Shown here piece after piece: positions 1-12,740 of a stretch of DNA of 64,000 nucleotides. How positions within the stretch are numbered: the first letter of the stretch is position 1; every line of letters begins with the position of its first letter. The DNA lies in contig NC_092323.1 in assembly GCF_036785885.1 (NCBI RefSeq), positions 15,322,501-15,386,500 of the forward strand. Reading direction: 5' to 3'. The translations under genes and the position numbers were made by a program. The notes beneath the pieces are model-generated. The model had not been told where the DNA came from and searched no databases. It worked only from the letters and a program-made list of their open reading frames with translations. Source of the DNA: Coffea arabica (Eukaryota; Streptophyta; Magnoliopsida; Gentianales; Rubiaceae).

Positions 1-114
1 ACTACATGAATAGATTTATGGATTGTAACTTCTATACATAATGTAGACATAAATCCTGAATTAATCCTCTTGAAAATATAAAGGGACATCCACATTTTTA
101 GTTGTTTCATAACA
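1..114 (-). repeat. Partial 3' LTR of copia element 1
   Basis: Matches 9463-9576 at about 93% and ends in the same cataaca. It is followed directly by the complement of a purine tract (ctcccctttag), the expected polypurine primer next to a 3' LTR. The rest of this LTR lies to the left of the window. Confidence 0.9.
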
Positions 115-253
115 CTCCCCTTTAGATGTCCATTATACAAAAAATATGCCTCGTTAAAACCTTAATAGGAAAAAATTCATCCGGACAAAAACCCTAGTGA
201 AGGAAAAAGAGTACACTATTCCTGTGTATTAATTTCTCCCCCTGATGCAAATA

Positions 254-1680
254 TCATTTGAGATCTTTTAATCGTCGCATTCCAATACTCTTCACCAATT
301 TCTCAAATGTTGCAGTTAGTAATGCCTTGGTAAATAAATCCACCAAATTATTATCTGATCGAATTTGTTGCACATCAATTTCACCATTCTTTTGCAAATC
401 ATGAGTAAAAAAGAATTTTGGTGAAATGTGTTTCGTCCTATCTCCTTTAATATATCTTTCTTTCAATTGAGCTATACAAGCTGCATTATCTTTATATAAT
501 ATAGTTGAGGGATTTTCTTTTTCGAAGGATAACCCACAACTCTTCCGGATATAGTGGGTCATTGATTTTACCTAAACACATTCCCGACTGGCTTCATGAA
601 TTACTATTATTTCAGCATGATTCAATGAAGTGGTGGCTAGTGATTGCTTTGTAGACCGCCAAGAAATGATTGTACCTGCATATGTAAATAGATAACTAGT
701 CTGAGATCTTGTTTTATGCGGGTCAGATAAATATCCAGCATCAGCATAACCAACCAATTCAGATTTAGATTTATTTGAATAAAATAAGCCAAGATCCATT
801 GTTCCTTGGAGATAACGAAAAATATGTTTAATACCATTCCAATGTCGTCTTGAAGGCGAGGAACTAAATCTTGCTAATAAATTTACTGCAAATGATATAT
901 CAGGTCTTGTACAATTAGTAAGATACATTAGTGCACCAATTGCACTGAGATATGGTACTTCAGGATCAAATGTCTCTTCATCTTCTTCTCGTGGTCTAAA
1001 AGAATCCTTATTAGAATCTAATGATCTGACGATCATTGGGGTACTTAATGTATATGTTTTATCCATATAAAATCGCTTTAATACCTTCCGAGTATAAGCA
1101 GTTTAGTGGACAAAAATTCCATCTTTCAAATGCTCAATTTGTAAACCAAGACAGAATTTTGTCTTTCCAAAATTTTTGATTTCAAATTCTTTCTTCAAAT
1201 ATTCAACACTATTTTGAATCTCTTCAAAAGTTCCAATCAAATTTAGATCATCAACATATACAGCAATTATCACAAAATTTGATCCATTTGTCTTGATAAA
1301 AACACATGAACATATTGGATCATTGGTATAACCTTTTTTAATTAAACATTCACTGAGACGGCTATACCACATACGTCCAGATTGTTTGAACCCATACAAA
1401 GACCTTTGTAATTTAATAGAATAAATATCTTTAGAATTTGATTTGCCGCTTCAGGCATATTGAATCCTTCGAAAATTCTCATATAAATATCATTTTCAAA
1501 ATTTTCATATAAATATGCAGTAACAACGACTATTAGACGCATATCTAGTTTTTCATGTACTGAAAAACTCACAAGATATCTAAATGTGATAGCATCCACT
1601 ACAGGTGAATACGTTTTGTCATAATCAAATCCAAGCCTTTGTGAAAATTCTTGAGTTACAAGTCTTACTTTATACCTCAC
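254..1680 (-). pseudogene. copia element 1 reverse transcriptase and RNase H region, frameshifted
   Basis: In minus-strand order, 1680-1342 carries the RT start (RLVTQEFSQRLGFDYDKTYSPV), 1399-1103 carries the palm with the catalytic YVDD in AVYVDDLNLIG, 1066-572 covers the end of RT (YLSAIGALMYLTNCTRPDI) and the RNase H start (GYADAGYLSD), and 562-254 gives the RNase H end (LYKDNAACI, HISPKFFFTH, DLFTKAL). The pieces lie in different frames, so at least three indels or stops separate them. The active-site Asp pair of RT is still present. Function in life: copying element RNA into DNA inside virus-like particles. Confidence 0.92.
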
Positions 1681-2344
1681 AATTTCATTTTTCTAATTTC
1701 ATTTTCTCACAAATACCCATTTATATCTTACTAGCTTTACACTTTCAAGTGTTTGGACTACAGGTCTAAAAACTTTTTTTTTAACCAGTGGATTCAATTC
1801 AGATTGGATCGCATCTTTTCACTTTGCCCAATCATTTCTACGTTGACATTCATCAACCGATCTAGGCTCATAATCCTCGTCCTCTGCCATAATATCAAGT
1901 GCTAGATTATATGCAAAAATACTATCAATAATTATTTCTTTTCTGTTCGAACTTTTTCTTGAAGTGACAAAATTTATTGAATTTTCTATAATTTCATTCT
2001 CTTTAAGAATTGGCTCTTTAAGAGCGCGACCTCTTCAGGGGGTTGAATTTTGTCATTAATTGTTGATTCATCTACTCCTCTTTTCTTTCGAAAATTTTTA
2101 TCTTTGGAACCAAGAGGTCTCCCACACTTCAGGCGTACTTTAGACTCATTAGCACTTGTAATTTGTTGTTCAGGGATATCGATTTTAATCGAAGTATTTT
2201 CAGTAGGAATATGTGATTTAGTAACTCTTCTGGAGTCATTAAATGCATGGATAATTGATTTGCAATTTTTTACAAATGTATAATCCTTTGAACTTTTAGT
2301 TCACATTCTTTAGTACGAGAATCAAGAAAATTCAATGATATTTT

Positions 2345-2686
2345 TCAAGTAATTTCCTTTTTTGGTTGATTTTTATCTCCCCCTAATGTCGAAAAATGCG
2401 ATTCATCAAAATGACAATTTACAAATCTCGCAGTAAATAAATCACCTGTCATTGGTTCCATATATTTAATAATTGAAGGTGATTCATATCTGACATATAT
2501 CCTCAATCTTTTTTGGGGGCTCAATTTACGACGTTGGAACGGTGCAATTGGGACATACACCGCACAATCAAATATTCGTAAATGAGAAATATTGGACTCA
2601 TAACCAAAAGTTAATTATATGGGAGAATAAGTATGATAACTTGTCGGCTTAATTCTCACAAGTATTGCTACATGTAATATAGCATG
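2345..2686 (-). pseudogene. copia element 1 integrase distal part, beyond the insertion
   Basis: The minus strand from 2686 continues the integrase frame interrupted at 6915: a typical copia segment with KPTSYHTYSP, then VYVPIAPFQRRKLSPQKRLRIYVRYESPSIIKYMEP and NCHFDESHFSTLGG. This matches the conserved end of copia integrase, where the protein checks out as ready for the RT domain. It is separated from its other half by the solo LTR at 2687-6909. Confidence 0.88.
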
Positions 2687-5600
2687 TGTGAGGACCCGAA
2701 TTCTTCTCACTTATAATTCTATTTTTATGGCTTAATTAATTATTTGCTCACCTGTTTTCTTCGAGTATTATTTTCTAATATCTTTAGACCTAATTACATG
2801 GATCTATAGCTTTGTTATATTTTTAAAGTGTCTCGTTTCAAAAATTAATTTTTGAAAACCCGTTAAGTGAAAATAGTGCACGTGCGTTTGGAACGATAAC
2901 CGATTTGAAGATACACTGTACTCGGAAAATTGGAGATATGTGCCTTAGTCTTAAAATAGGTATTTTTATGATTAAGTGCTCAAGTGATAGTTAGTTATAC
3001 TATCGTTATAAGAATTTCTTAGAAATTTCGCCATATCGCGCATAAATTGGAAGTACGCGTTTTTACGCGCGCGATTTAAATGAGAAACTTTAGACCCTTA
3101 TTTGGGACAACTAAGAGTAAATAATAATAATATTGATATAAGTATATTGAAAATTTAGTGCACTACTGAAACAAACTCGAGAGGAATCGAGCACGAGACG
3201 CGTGCGTAAGAGCACTAGTGAGAGTTGATTTTTGGCGCCAAAATTTGAATTCAATTACCAACCTTTTCAAGGGTGCATCACACCAGATCAAAACTCTTCT
3301 CTTTTCACCTCAAGTGCCGGCTGAACACTCTTTCTTTTCCCTCTCAAACAGCCGGCCATTAACAAGAAAGAAGAAGACCAATTTCTTCATCATTTCACCT
3401 CTCAAACTTGCACCAAATCACTTGAAATTTCTACCACAAGTTCAAAACTATTTGGAGATCATCTTAAGCTATCAAAAGAGCTGCATTTTCACCTTTTTTG
3501 GAGCTTTCTTGTGGCCAAAAATTGACATTTATCATCTAAGGAGGTAATTAACGATCAACCTTGAAAATCTTGATTTATGGAAGTTCTATTGCACATATAA
3601 GTTCATGCATGCATGTGGGTAGCTTTATTTATGTTGAATTTTGGTGTGTGGGCTCTATGAACTTCCACAATTACTTGAGGACTGATTTCATGAGTATTGA
3701 TGTTATTAATATTGGTTTAGTGCTTAAATTAGTGGAAATAAGTTGTATTGGTGAAAGGAAACTCAAAGGAGGTGATGAGCAAAAATCTTCCGATTTTACC
3801 CCTGCCATGTTCGAGCACTTTTGTGTGAATTTTTGAGGTTCTAATGACTTGTTTATGATGTATACATGTTATATGGATGGTGTAGAAAGTTTCACTGAAA
3901 AATAACGTGATTTGATTGGCCAAATGGAATGATTTCCGAAGTTCAGCAAAACTGGAATTTTATTCCTGGATTGCCCAGGCTGTCTTTTTGTTTCAGCCAT
4001 AACTTTTTACTTCGATTTCGAAATCGAGTTCTGTTTGCAGCACTAGAAACTAAACATTCTCAACTTTCCAACGGTATAAAATATATGTCCTGATTCCACC
4101 TGAACAATCCGTACCAACCTTTTAAAGTTCCCTGTTCTGTTTCTCATTTGAGCTGGAGGCTTTGTTTTGGGCAGCAACTTAATGCTCAAATGTGAACTAG
4201 TTGTGGACAGATTTTGAAAACGATTTCTTATGAGAAATTATAGCTTTATGAATCTAATTTTCAACACCACTAGCCAAGCTCAATTTCGAGTTGAATTGAG
4301 AGAGTTGTGGCCAAAATCCCAAACTGACTCGGTGAACTAAAACCCTCTTTTGGCTAGTTCAAAGCTTTAATCTTTATTGGGGCTTGTTGTTTTGAAATTC
4401 TTGGTGTTAATCACCTACCAAATATATTTTGGATGTTTCTTGGACATTTTCTACACAAATGAACCATATTTGAGATGTTTTCATTGGTCAAATGTTTAGA
4501 AAAAGGAAAACGGAACTCCAAGGTAGTTTTGCCTTGGAGGTTCTTGGAGTTTTCGTGGTTTAGTTAACCAATTTCCCGTACGTATTTTTCTATGAAATTT
4601 GGTAGAGGAATAGCCTTATATGGTAGTATATTCATACCAAATTTGGTGCCATTCCAAGTCCATTTCGATACTCAATCAAAGTCCTAAAGTGTTTGGTTTA
4701 AATCTGGAAAATGGTAAATAGGTTCACATTTTTAGCAACTTTGAGCCACCATATCTTGGTGCTCAAAACTCCGATTCTTTTTTCGCTTATTTTGTTTTAA
4801 ACTTGGATTGGAACTCTAATAGAGTTTCAAATTTCAGCAGTTAGTTCACAATGTGTGAATTTTGCCGAATTTCCAAACTTTGTCGAAAACCAACCCAAAT
4901 CTGTCTTGATAACTCAAGTCATTAACTTTGAGCCAATTTTTGAATGTCTTCCCCTTGTATTCATGGAAAATTTTCTTCTAGGAACTTTTAGTACTTTGGA
5001 AGAAGTTTCCAACGGTACCAAGTTTTCCAATTTTGGACTTTCAGAGAGTGAGTTATGATTTTTCAAAGAATACCCTAAACTTGACAAATTTTGACCTTTT
5101 TAAAAGAATCCGCGCGGGAAAAACATTCCACAGAATCCGGCCAGTTCTTGGCCGGATTGTTAGCCAGATTGTTGGTGAGTTTTGAAAAAAATTGGGTTTC
5201 TTCACTGCCTTGAATCCGGCCAGTTCTTGGCCGGTTTGTGACATGGCACTTCCACGTCCGACTTTGATCGTTCGTCTGAAAATTCATTTACATGATTTCG
5301 TACCTACTAGCTTCCATCCAATGATTTTAAGGATGAAACTCAACCTTTTTCTTTCATTTTTGAACACCACTTTCGAGTCTCGATTATGAATAATTAAGGC
5401 TCAATTCATGAATTCTCCTTAGAGTGAACACTAGCACAACCTTCTCGATAAGTAAGGGATTTTAAGTGATAGTGTGTAATAGACAACTATTATTTGCTCA
5501 AATGCTTAAGGAGACCTTCAATAGGATCTCGAGGGGAACACCTAAAGACTTGATTACGTACTTACTCTCTTGTTTCAATAGGTGAGTGTTCCATATAGGA

Positions 5601-6909
5601 GTACGTAATTTGAATAAGTTTATGATATACTTATTCCATGATCATTAAGTATTGAGTACTACATGTTGAGTATTTACCACACTCATGCATATTTAAGTAA
5701 GATATACTTGCATTACTCGACATGAAATACGTGAATTGCATATTTACGTGACGTATTTAAATGATCAATTATGCTATGGTTGCATAAGTCGGTTGGAACG
5801 AATCTCCTCGACTCTTAAGCAATAAATGTGGGAAACGGCCAATGGCGGCTTACTAAAATAATAAATGTCTACCAATTAACCGTGATTACTTAACCGTCAA
5901 CCGTTAACCGTAATTACTTACCGTTTACCACCCTACTTGGCTACCAATTTACTTGATTACTTGAATACTTGTTTACTTGACTACCATGAATTTCATATTC
6001 ATATGAAATTATGACATATTCTTTACGTGTTTAGATGTTAAGTGTTACCTATAATTGCTCTTTGAACTTGTCCACCATTTTTAAGGCGAGTGTGTACTTT
6101 ATCTCACTCGACCTATTAAAATGATAAAATTTTACCGTTCACCAATTTATTTGATTACTTGTGCATGTTGTAAGCTCTAAACTGAACTGGGTCCTGCCCT
6201 TGGTTACTGACCTACTCGAGTTAGGATTGGGTTCGGTCGGATAGGTTGGAACCCTGGGCCACCGTTTCGGTATACTCGAGTATTACCACTGGAGGGATAA
6301 GGTGATGGCCAGACAAATCGAGGGGATCCGGAAGTTATAAGGTGCAGATGACCGACTTGGTACCACTGGAACACCGTATCCTTCAATGTGTGTTTATTTT
6401 GTATAGAGATAATTATTTCATGCAAATGTACCAACGTGCAAATCTTGAGTCATACCTGTAATATGCTCAAAGTACTTGTATAATAATATTTGTCTCATAT
6501 TCATGCACCATTGTGCAACCCCGAACCATACATGTGGTATGTTCCCTTTTCTTGATTTATTAGAACTGCTAGAGTGTCTTGGAACCTCACTGGGTTGTGT
6601 AGCTCATACCACGTTGTGAATTTCTTTTACAGGGTTCGAGACCAAGAGTACTCGAGAATAGTACTAGATTATTTTTTTTTGAAGATCTTAAATTGTATTA
6701 TAACGGATGGTTGTAGTACATATTCTTTTGAATTGTATTAAGCTTGAAGGCTATCTAATTGTAAGTGTGAAGTGTTTTGGAGTACTTTAATTATGTATTT
6801 GAAGTATTTCTAGTTTTGAATTATGGATTGTATTGAGTCCTGACGAGAGTTGGGCAGGCATCCCACTGATACCCTTGGGTTCGTCCTTGGGAGAAGTGGG
6901 GGTGTCACA
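2687..6909. mobile_element. 4.2-kb solo LTR (probably Ty3/gypsy) nested in copia element 1
   Basis: Begins tgtgaggacccg and ends gggggtgtcaca (TG...CA), flanked on both sides by the 5-bp duplication gcatg (2682-2686 and 6910-6914). The host integrase frame resumes across the site, which proves the boundaries. The termini do not recur inside, no gag or pol frame is present, and there is no internal domain, so this looks like a solo LTR left by LTR-LTR recombination. Length and termini resemble LTRs of Ty3/gypsy Tekay- or Tat-type elements; the family is inferred. It contains two copies of the near-palindrome ccggccagttcttggccgg (about 5137 and 5216) and a short accgt-rich run near 5870-5930. 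Confidence 0.85.
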
Positions 6910-6914
6910 GCATG

Positions 6915-7813
6915 TCCCCAAAACAGATGAAGAAAGTTTAGACCTCATCAACAATGGTCTAGCAATTAATTGTAACCATTTAATGAATGATTCGACTAAA
7001 CCATTTTGTGTGTGAACATAAGTTACAAGATGTTCAATAGTTATTTTAATGGACACACAATAATCGTCAAAAGCATGTGACGAATATTCATCAACATTAT
7101 CTAGACGAATTTTCTTTATTGGATAGTCTGAAAATTGTGCTCGCAATTTAATTATTTGAGAAAGCAATCTCGCAAACGCTAGGTTGCGAGTAGATAATAA
7201 ACATACATGTGACCATCTAGTTGATGCATCAATTAGCACCATAAAATATCAAAATGGTCCACATGGTGAATTTACAGGCCAACATATATCACCATGAATT
7301 CATTCTAGAAATGTAGGGGATTTAGTCCCAACTTTAGCTTGTGATGGTCTAATAATTAATTTCCCTTGAAAACAAGCAACACAAGAGAATTCATTGGCTT
7401 TTAATACTTTTTGATTTTTCAATGAGTGGCCATGTGAATTCTCAATTATTCGTCTCATCATTATAGATCCGAGATGTTCGAAACGATCATGCCAAACCAT
7501 AAAATCATTGGGATGAGTAGACTTCTGGTCTATTAGGTGATGAATTTCAATTGCACTAATTTGTACATAATATAAGCCAGAAGAAGAAGAACATAATTTT
7601 TCTACTACGCATTTTTGACCTAGAAATAATACTTGTGATTAATAAAAATTCACTATTTGTCTTAGTCATTGTCTCGATATGATATCTATTTTTGCGGATA
7701 TCTTTAAAACTCAATAAGTTTCTCCGAAACTTAGAAGAGAATAGTGCATTATTTACGACAATTTTAGTCCCTTCAGGGAGAAATAGAGTAGCTCTTCCGG
7801 AGCTTTCAATCAA
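6915..7813 (-). pseudogene. copia element 1 protease end, GAG-pre-integrase and integrase core (5' part)
   Basis: The minus strand from 7813 shows the end of the protease region (VVNNALFSSKFRRNLLSFKDI). 7500-7300 is the GAG-pre-integrase zinc domain, with WHDRFEHLG and the cysteine pair in FSCVACFQGKL. 7242-6915 is the integrase core (VLIDASTRWSHVCLLSTRN, KKIRLDNVDEYSSHAFDDYC, HTQNGLVESFIK). The D, D and E catalytic positions appear present, but frame changes separate the parts. The frame ends artificially at 6914, where the solo LTR begins. Confidence 0.9.
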
Positions 7814-8073
7814 TTTTGTACTATCACTGATGGTTTAAACATTTGTCTCTCCTATTTTTAAACAAGAAAAATATTTTTTTATTTTTTAATATGGTATGCG
7901 TAGCACTTTCAATGAGACAAATATCACATCAACATTATTTAATCCCAAATATTCGACATCCATTTTTTCTTCAGGAAGAAAATTTCAAACAAAAAATAAA
8001 TATTAATAAAGATGCTAAAATAAAATTAAATAGAAAGAAAATTACATGAAAGATATAAAACATCATGAAATAT

Positions 8074-9093
8074 CTAAATAATCATGGGGTACTTGTTGAC
8101 ATCTTCAGGATGCTCAAAAAAATCAGCAACATCGATGTGTGTCATATCAGTATCATCAGCATCATCATACTCATTCTTTTGATCAACGAAATTTGTCTCA
8201 ACACCTTTATTTTTCTTTTTCAATGATATTTGATAGAGATCAACAAGATGCTCAGCCGTACGACAGGTACGGGACCAATGACCTTCTATATCACACCAGT
8301 AGCATTTTTCTTCATAAACTTTCTTTTCTTCATTTTTCTGATCATAGTTATTTTCCCTCTTTTGAAAAATATTTTGTTGTTTGCCACGGTTATAATTTTC
8401 ACAGGGCACAAATTTACTACGATCGCGTCCACGGCCACGGCCACCTCTACGGCCACGTCCATGACCTCGACTAGAATTTTGAAATTAAGTCGCATTCGCT
8501 TCAGGGAATGGACTTGCACCAGTTGGTCGGAACTCATGATTTTTCAGTAATAATTCATTATTTTGTTCAGCTAAAAAAAGATATGCGATAAGTTCAGAAT
8601 ATTTTTTAAATCCCTTCTCTCGATATTGCTGCTGCAAGAGCATGTTAGACATGTGAAAAGTAGAAAATGTCTTCTCTAACATATCTTCATCAGTGACTTT
8701 TTCGCCACTTAATGATAATTGAGAAGTGATTCTGAACATGACTGAATTATATTCGTTGACAGATTTACAATCTTGCAGCCGTAAGTGAAACCAATCATAT
8801 CGGGTTTTTGGAAGAACGACCAACTTCAGATGGTCGAATCTTTCTTTCAAACCTTGCCAAAGAACAAGAGGATTTTTAACAGTAAAATACTCTATTTTTA
8901 ATCCTTCATCTAAATGATGACAAAGGAAAATCATAACTTTGGCACGGTCTTGGTTTGAAGATTCATTTTTTTCAACAATAGTGTTACCAAGACCCATTAC
9001 CTCAAGATGAATTTCAACATCCAACACCCATGATAAATAATTTTTTCTAGAAATATCAAAAGACACGAACTTTTGTTTTGTAAGATTAGCCAT
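8074..9093 (-). pseudogene. copia element 1 gag with zinc knuckle
   Basis: An open frame 9093-8485 (202 aa, starting MANLTKQKFVSFDISRKN) matches the UBN2/retrotran_gag type of copia capsid protein. After a frameshift, 8409-8074 carries an intact CX2CX4HX4C zinc knuckle (CYWCDIEGHWSRTC) for RNA packaging. The ATG at 9093 lies about 155 bp inside the 5' LTR, a normal leader length. Confidence 0.9.
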
Positions 9094-9249
9094 AAGAAAT
9101 TAAAATAAATTTTGGGTTAGAAATTTACCTCAGAAGTCACTTGAAGAAATATGGGCAGAATTTCGGCAAAATCTTATGCTTCACTTTTGTTCAAGGTAGA
9201 GCCTCCGTTTTCACCTTTTGCTCAAAAGTAAAGACTCGTACTGATAACG

Positions 9250-9576
9250 TGCTATAAAACTAATAAAATGAAATACTGCAATAGGAATTGAAGAAGTAGA
9301 GAAATAGAGAATGATTTTCTTATTATTCCAACTAATCCAAAAGTCATCTCAAAAGGTGTCAATGTACCTCTATATATAAGTACTACAAGATTAAAGGTAC
9401 ATCAATCTTATTAAACACCCACTACTACAAGAATATGAACAAACTTATGAAACGGTTTCTCCACTACATGAATAGATTTATGGATTGTAACTGCTATACA
9501 TAATGTAGCCATAAATCATGAATTAATTCTCTTGGGAATACAAAGGGACATCCACATTTTTAATTGTTTCATAACA
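9250..9576 (-). repeat. 5' LTR of copia element 1 with adjacent primer-binding site
   Basis: Read on the minus strand, the LTR starts TGTTATGAAAC and ends GTTTTATAGCA (327 bp, near-inverted ends), followed by CGTTATCAGTACGAG, a plausible tRNA-derived primer-binding site. It shares its final 114 bp with the fragment at 1-114. Confidence 0.85.
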
Positions 9577-10330
9577 TTTGGCATATTTTTCACTTTTAAT
9601 ATACATCTCACCATATCCATAATTTCATATTTTTCCTCTCTGTCACTCTATTTTGTTGGAAAGTGTACCTGATAGTCAACTGATATTGCATTCCATGTTT
9701 CTCAAGAAAATCATTACACACCAAATATTCCTGACCCCTATCTATTCTCAAAATTTTAATCTATCACCCACTTTGTTTCTCAACAAAAGTCTTAAAAATT
9801 TTAAAAGTGTTACAGGCATCAGATTTTTGTTTCAAAAAATACATTGAAGTTTTTCTACTAAAATCATCAATATAGGTAACAAAATACCTGCAACCACCAT
9901 TAGAAAGAATTTCCGCAGTGCATAAATCTGAATGGATAATTTCTAATTGTCTTCTGGCCCTCTATGATTTGCCAGTCTGAAAAGCATCCCTATGTTGCTT
10001 TCCCAAAATGCACATATCATAGATTCTATCAGAATTTCTAATACTAGACAACCCACCAACCATTCTTCTTTTGGGCAAAAATTTCAAACTGTCAAAATTC
10101 AAATAACCAAACTCATATAACATAATCAATTACTGTCATCTATCCCCGTACTCAAATAGAAAAAAATTGGCAGAACTCAAATTCAGTAGAAATAAGCGAT
10201 TTGAAGTCATTGGTACACTAGCAATCATTCCAATATTTTTATCAAAATAGTACAAGTACCGTTCGTAATACGAATATCCTATTTTTTCTTAGACAACTGG
10301 CCCATACTCAACAAATTTTGATGTAATCCA
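9577..10330 (-). pseudogene. copia element 2 integrase and GAG-pre-integrase remnants
   Basis: Short minus-strand pieces match copia integrase: YIDDFSRKT, MYFLKQKSDACNTFKIFKTF, ILRIDRGQEYL and YTFQQNR (from the family motif TPQQNG). Stops and indels interrupt every piece. The region around 9960-10100 reads as the GAG-pre-integrase domain in poor condition. Confidence 0.8.
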
Positions 10331-10557
10331 AGAACATAGAAAATATCAGAAATAAAATCTGTAGACCCATTTTTCAGGCTAATAGAAAATTTTTTTCTTG
10401 CCAATCACTAGTAAAACAATGTTATTCTCAAATTTAATTTCACCATGGAGAGATTCATCAAATTCAACAAATAATTCTTTTTGACAAACATATGGTTACT
10501 ACAATCCGTATTCAAGTACCATTTATTTTTATCAACCACATCAACAGTATTACAGGC

Positions 10558-11323
10558 TCATAATAAAGTTTCAGATTTTTTATTATTATCTTGCACCTGA
10601 TTGTCAGGAACATTAGCCTGAAAATTTCTGTCTACATTTTCTCCATATCTACATTTAAATTGTCTATGGCTCAATTTTCCACAATTATAACATTGAACTC
10701 TTTGTCCAAAATTATTCTGATTAAAATTATTTCCTCTGTCAAAATTACCATCTCTGCCTCTATCAAGAGCACCTCTAAAATTGAAATTATTACCTCTATT
10801 GTGTCCAGGATTTGATGTACCTCCTCGGCCTCTATTATTCTTGTCATGACCACTTCTGTTATTGTAATCACCTCTGCTCTTCTGACTGGAGTTGTCTTGC
10901 TCCCTGACATCATTAGTGCCTCTCAAATAACGCCTTCTCTATTGTATCCTTCTCTGGGGTATCCACCAATTTTCCATTAATTCTTTGTTCATGTAGAATT
11001 AATGATCTATACAAATTTTCAATACTCAAATCCTCCAAATCTTTCATTTTTTGGATTACAGCTAGCACATGATCAAATTTCATGGGTAGGGTATTGAGAA
11101 TTTTCTTAACAAATGTTCTGTCAGGAAGGTTATATTGATTGAATTTCATCTCGTTTTTAATATCTAATAAACAAGAAAAATATGACTCAATAGATTCTGA
11201 CTTATTCATCGTCATAAGTTCAAATTTTCTCTTCAACATCATCAAATTATTTTGCTGGATCATGTTAATCCCTTTGTATGTTTTCTCCAATATATCCCAA
11301 ACATTCTTTGTCGCATCAGCCAT
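10558..11323 (-). pseudogene. copia element 2 gag and zinc knuckle
   Basis: 11323-10913 encodes a UBN2-type gag segment (VWDILEKTYKGINMIQQNNLMMLKRKFE, ESYFSCLLDIKNEM, EDLSIENLYRSLILHEQRI). 10926-10558, in a shifted frame, is Arg/Gly/Asn-rich and holds a zinc knuckle CYNCGKLSHRQFKC (CX2CX4HX4C intact). The N-terminal gag part upstream to about 11580 is broken by stops. Confidence 0.88.
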
Positions 11324-11590
11324 AGCATAGCAATTTTTTCAAAAACTAACATGTCAATTGCCTGATAAATTTATGACAAAGTCAAGCTATCTTTCGCCTT
11401 ATCATTCACACTAGCATCTTAAGCAAGTGCAGATTCAATATATCGATGCAATTTAGATGCCTTGAGATGGGCTATCATTTGTTTATGCTAAAAATTAAAC
11501 TCCGTTTTTGCTTTGAGTCTTTGGACATAATAAATAATATTGGAGTTAGGATTTGCTATATTTCAATCTACCATAGCTTTGGTACCACTT

Positions 11591-11944
11591 TGTAGGACTC
11601 AAACAAATAAACATACATAAACCCATAGAAACAATCTCAAGAATTTAATATCTGAGGCAAAGGAAAAGAAATTCTCTTCCATTACTCAAAGGAGGTTGCG
11701 GCTACAAAAGAACAAAAAAACTAAAACCGCAATGGCTTTTTGCTCTTGTTACCCTGCTTGACACCCGAGGCTACAAATTCCCTTTATACGGCTCCTATTT
11801 TGACTCTACTACTACTACTAATCAATGGGAATAATCCCATGCAACCGCGCCACAAGCTAAACAATGATGTTGACCACTCACACAAAGACATATGGCCATT
11901 AACCCAAGACTCAGCAATAATCTAGCTTGGTTTATATTTCTACA
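11591..11944 (-). repeat. Probable 5' LTR of copia element 2
   Basis: Starts TGTAGGACTC just outside the primer-binding site and can be closed at ...TTCTACA (11944), giving matching TGTAG/CTACA ends and 354 bp. On the minus strand it contains a TATA-like CGTATAAAGGGA near 11785. The outer end is inferred because the partner LTR is not in the window. Confidence 0.6.
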
Positions 11945-12740
11945 GGTCTGGATTCTGATGAAAACTAAGAAGCCAGACTTCACTAAAGCCTACATTTGTG
12001 TGGCCAAGATGCGGGAGTTTGATGAAAACCTGAGCCTTCATTGTCATAAGTTAGCGATCCTGTTGCAGCTTTCCCAATTCTTAAGTCACATGATCCGTTA
12101 ATACTCTTGATAATCTGGACACAATCTACAGTGGCAGTGTCGTATTGACCATGCAACTCTATATATGTTTTCAATGCAAACAGGGGTTTGGGCATTCTTG
12201 ATCAGTCAGCATCTTATTTCATGTACTCATAAAATGAGAGCTATTGTGGCCAGCGCTACTTGTCACTGGATTATTGTATTTTCGTGTTGTTTTCAAGCTG
12301 TTGTTGTATTTGTTACATTAAAGATATAAAATTGTTGTTAGTTGCCAAAAAAAAAAGTTTACTAAAACAAATATTTCACGTATATTGGGTATAACAATGT
12401 AATGCAAGTATACATTAAACGTCATAACAAGTATAACAACTGGACAGAAGCGGACCAAAGTTAATCATAGTTGCCTCATTTCCATGCAAACTAATGTATT
12501 ATTTAAGAAAGCTACTCAACCATTCCATCCGGGACCTACCCTAATTTTATAGACGTTTCTGGTATTACGGACGTGTGAAATCACACATGTAGTCTTACTT
12601 CCTCCAACTTCTACATAAACATCTCATTTCTACAGAATTGGATTGTAAAACAACAACAAAGACCAAAGCTATTAACGTTGAGCTCAAATCGACAAAAAGA
12701 AACGAGTGAAGCTCAATAGAAGTCATACCCAATTGAAAAA
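11945..12740. other. Non-coding stretch upstream of the transporter gene; possible 3'-UTR-like relic
   Basis: No recognisable protein. 11945-12350 resembles the end of a plus-strand transcript: stop-rich text followed by ttacattaaagatataaaat and an A10 run at 12346-12355. It could be a gene end or processed copy into which copia element 2 inserted. 12360-12740 should contain the promoter and 5' leader of the transporter gene; I see no strong TATA box. Confidence 0.35.

Larger units (their letters stand above)
1..9576 (-). mobile_element. Ty1/copia retrotransposon 1, 3' LTR cut by window edge, interrupted by a solo LTR
   Basis: Minus-strand copia element. Reading the minus strand, the 5' LTR is 9250-9576, gag 9093-8074, protease/integrase 7813-6915 continuing at 2686-2345, reverse transcriptase and RNase H 1680-254, then a polypurine tract (complement of ctcccctt at 115) and the 3' LTR (1-114, truncated). 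The gag-PR-INT-RT-RH order is diagnostic of copia. The reading frame is broken by frameshifts and by a 4.2-kb insertion at 2687-6909, so the element is dead. The visible 114 bp of the 3' LTR differ from the 5' LTR at about 8 positions (~7%), so the insertion is old. Confidence 0.93.
9577..11944 (-). mobile_element. Ty1/copia retrotransposon 2, 5' part only, interrupted by element 1
   Basis: The minus strand from 11944 leftward shows a 5' LTR (11944-11591), a primer-binding site TGGTACCAAAGC (complement at 11579-11590), gag, zinc knuckle, then integrase fragments down to 9577. The integrase text runs (with stops) through YTFQQNR and ends near KNMPN exactly where copia element 1's LTR begins at 9576. 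Element 1 therefore jumped into this older element; its RT and 3' LTR should lie left of the window. Confidence 0.85.

Noticed and set aside
3218..3836. Two frames of 109 and 91 codons inside the gypsy-type LTR
   Set aside because: No recognisable domain and low-complexity codon use; LTR sequence is not expected to code.
2687..6909. A complete small gypsy element rather than a solo LTR
   Set aside because: The terminal sequences do not recur inside, and there is no primer-binding site or pol domain.
11983..12195. 70-codon minus-strand frame as a gene
   Set aside because: No known domain and no supporting splice or promoter context; kept only as part of an uncertain relic.
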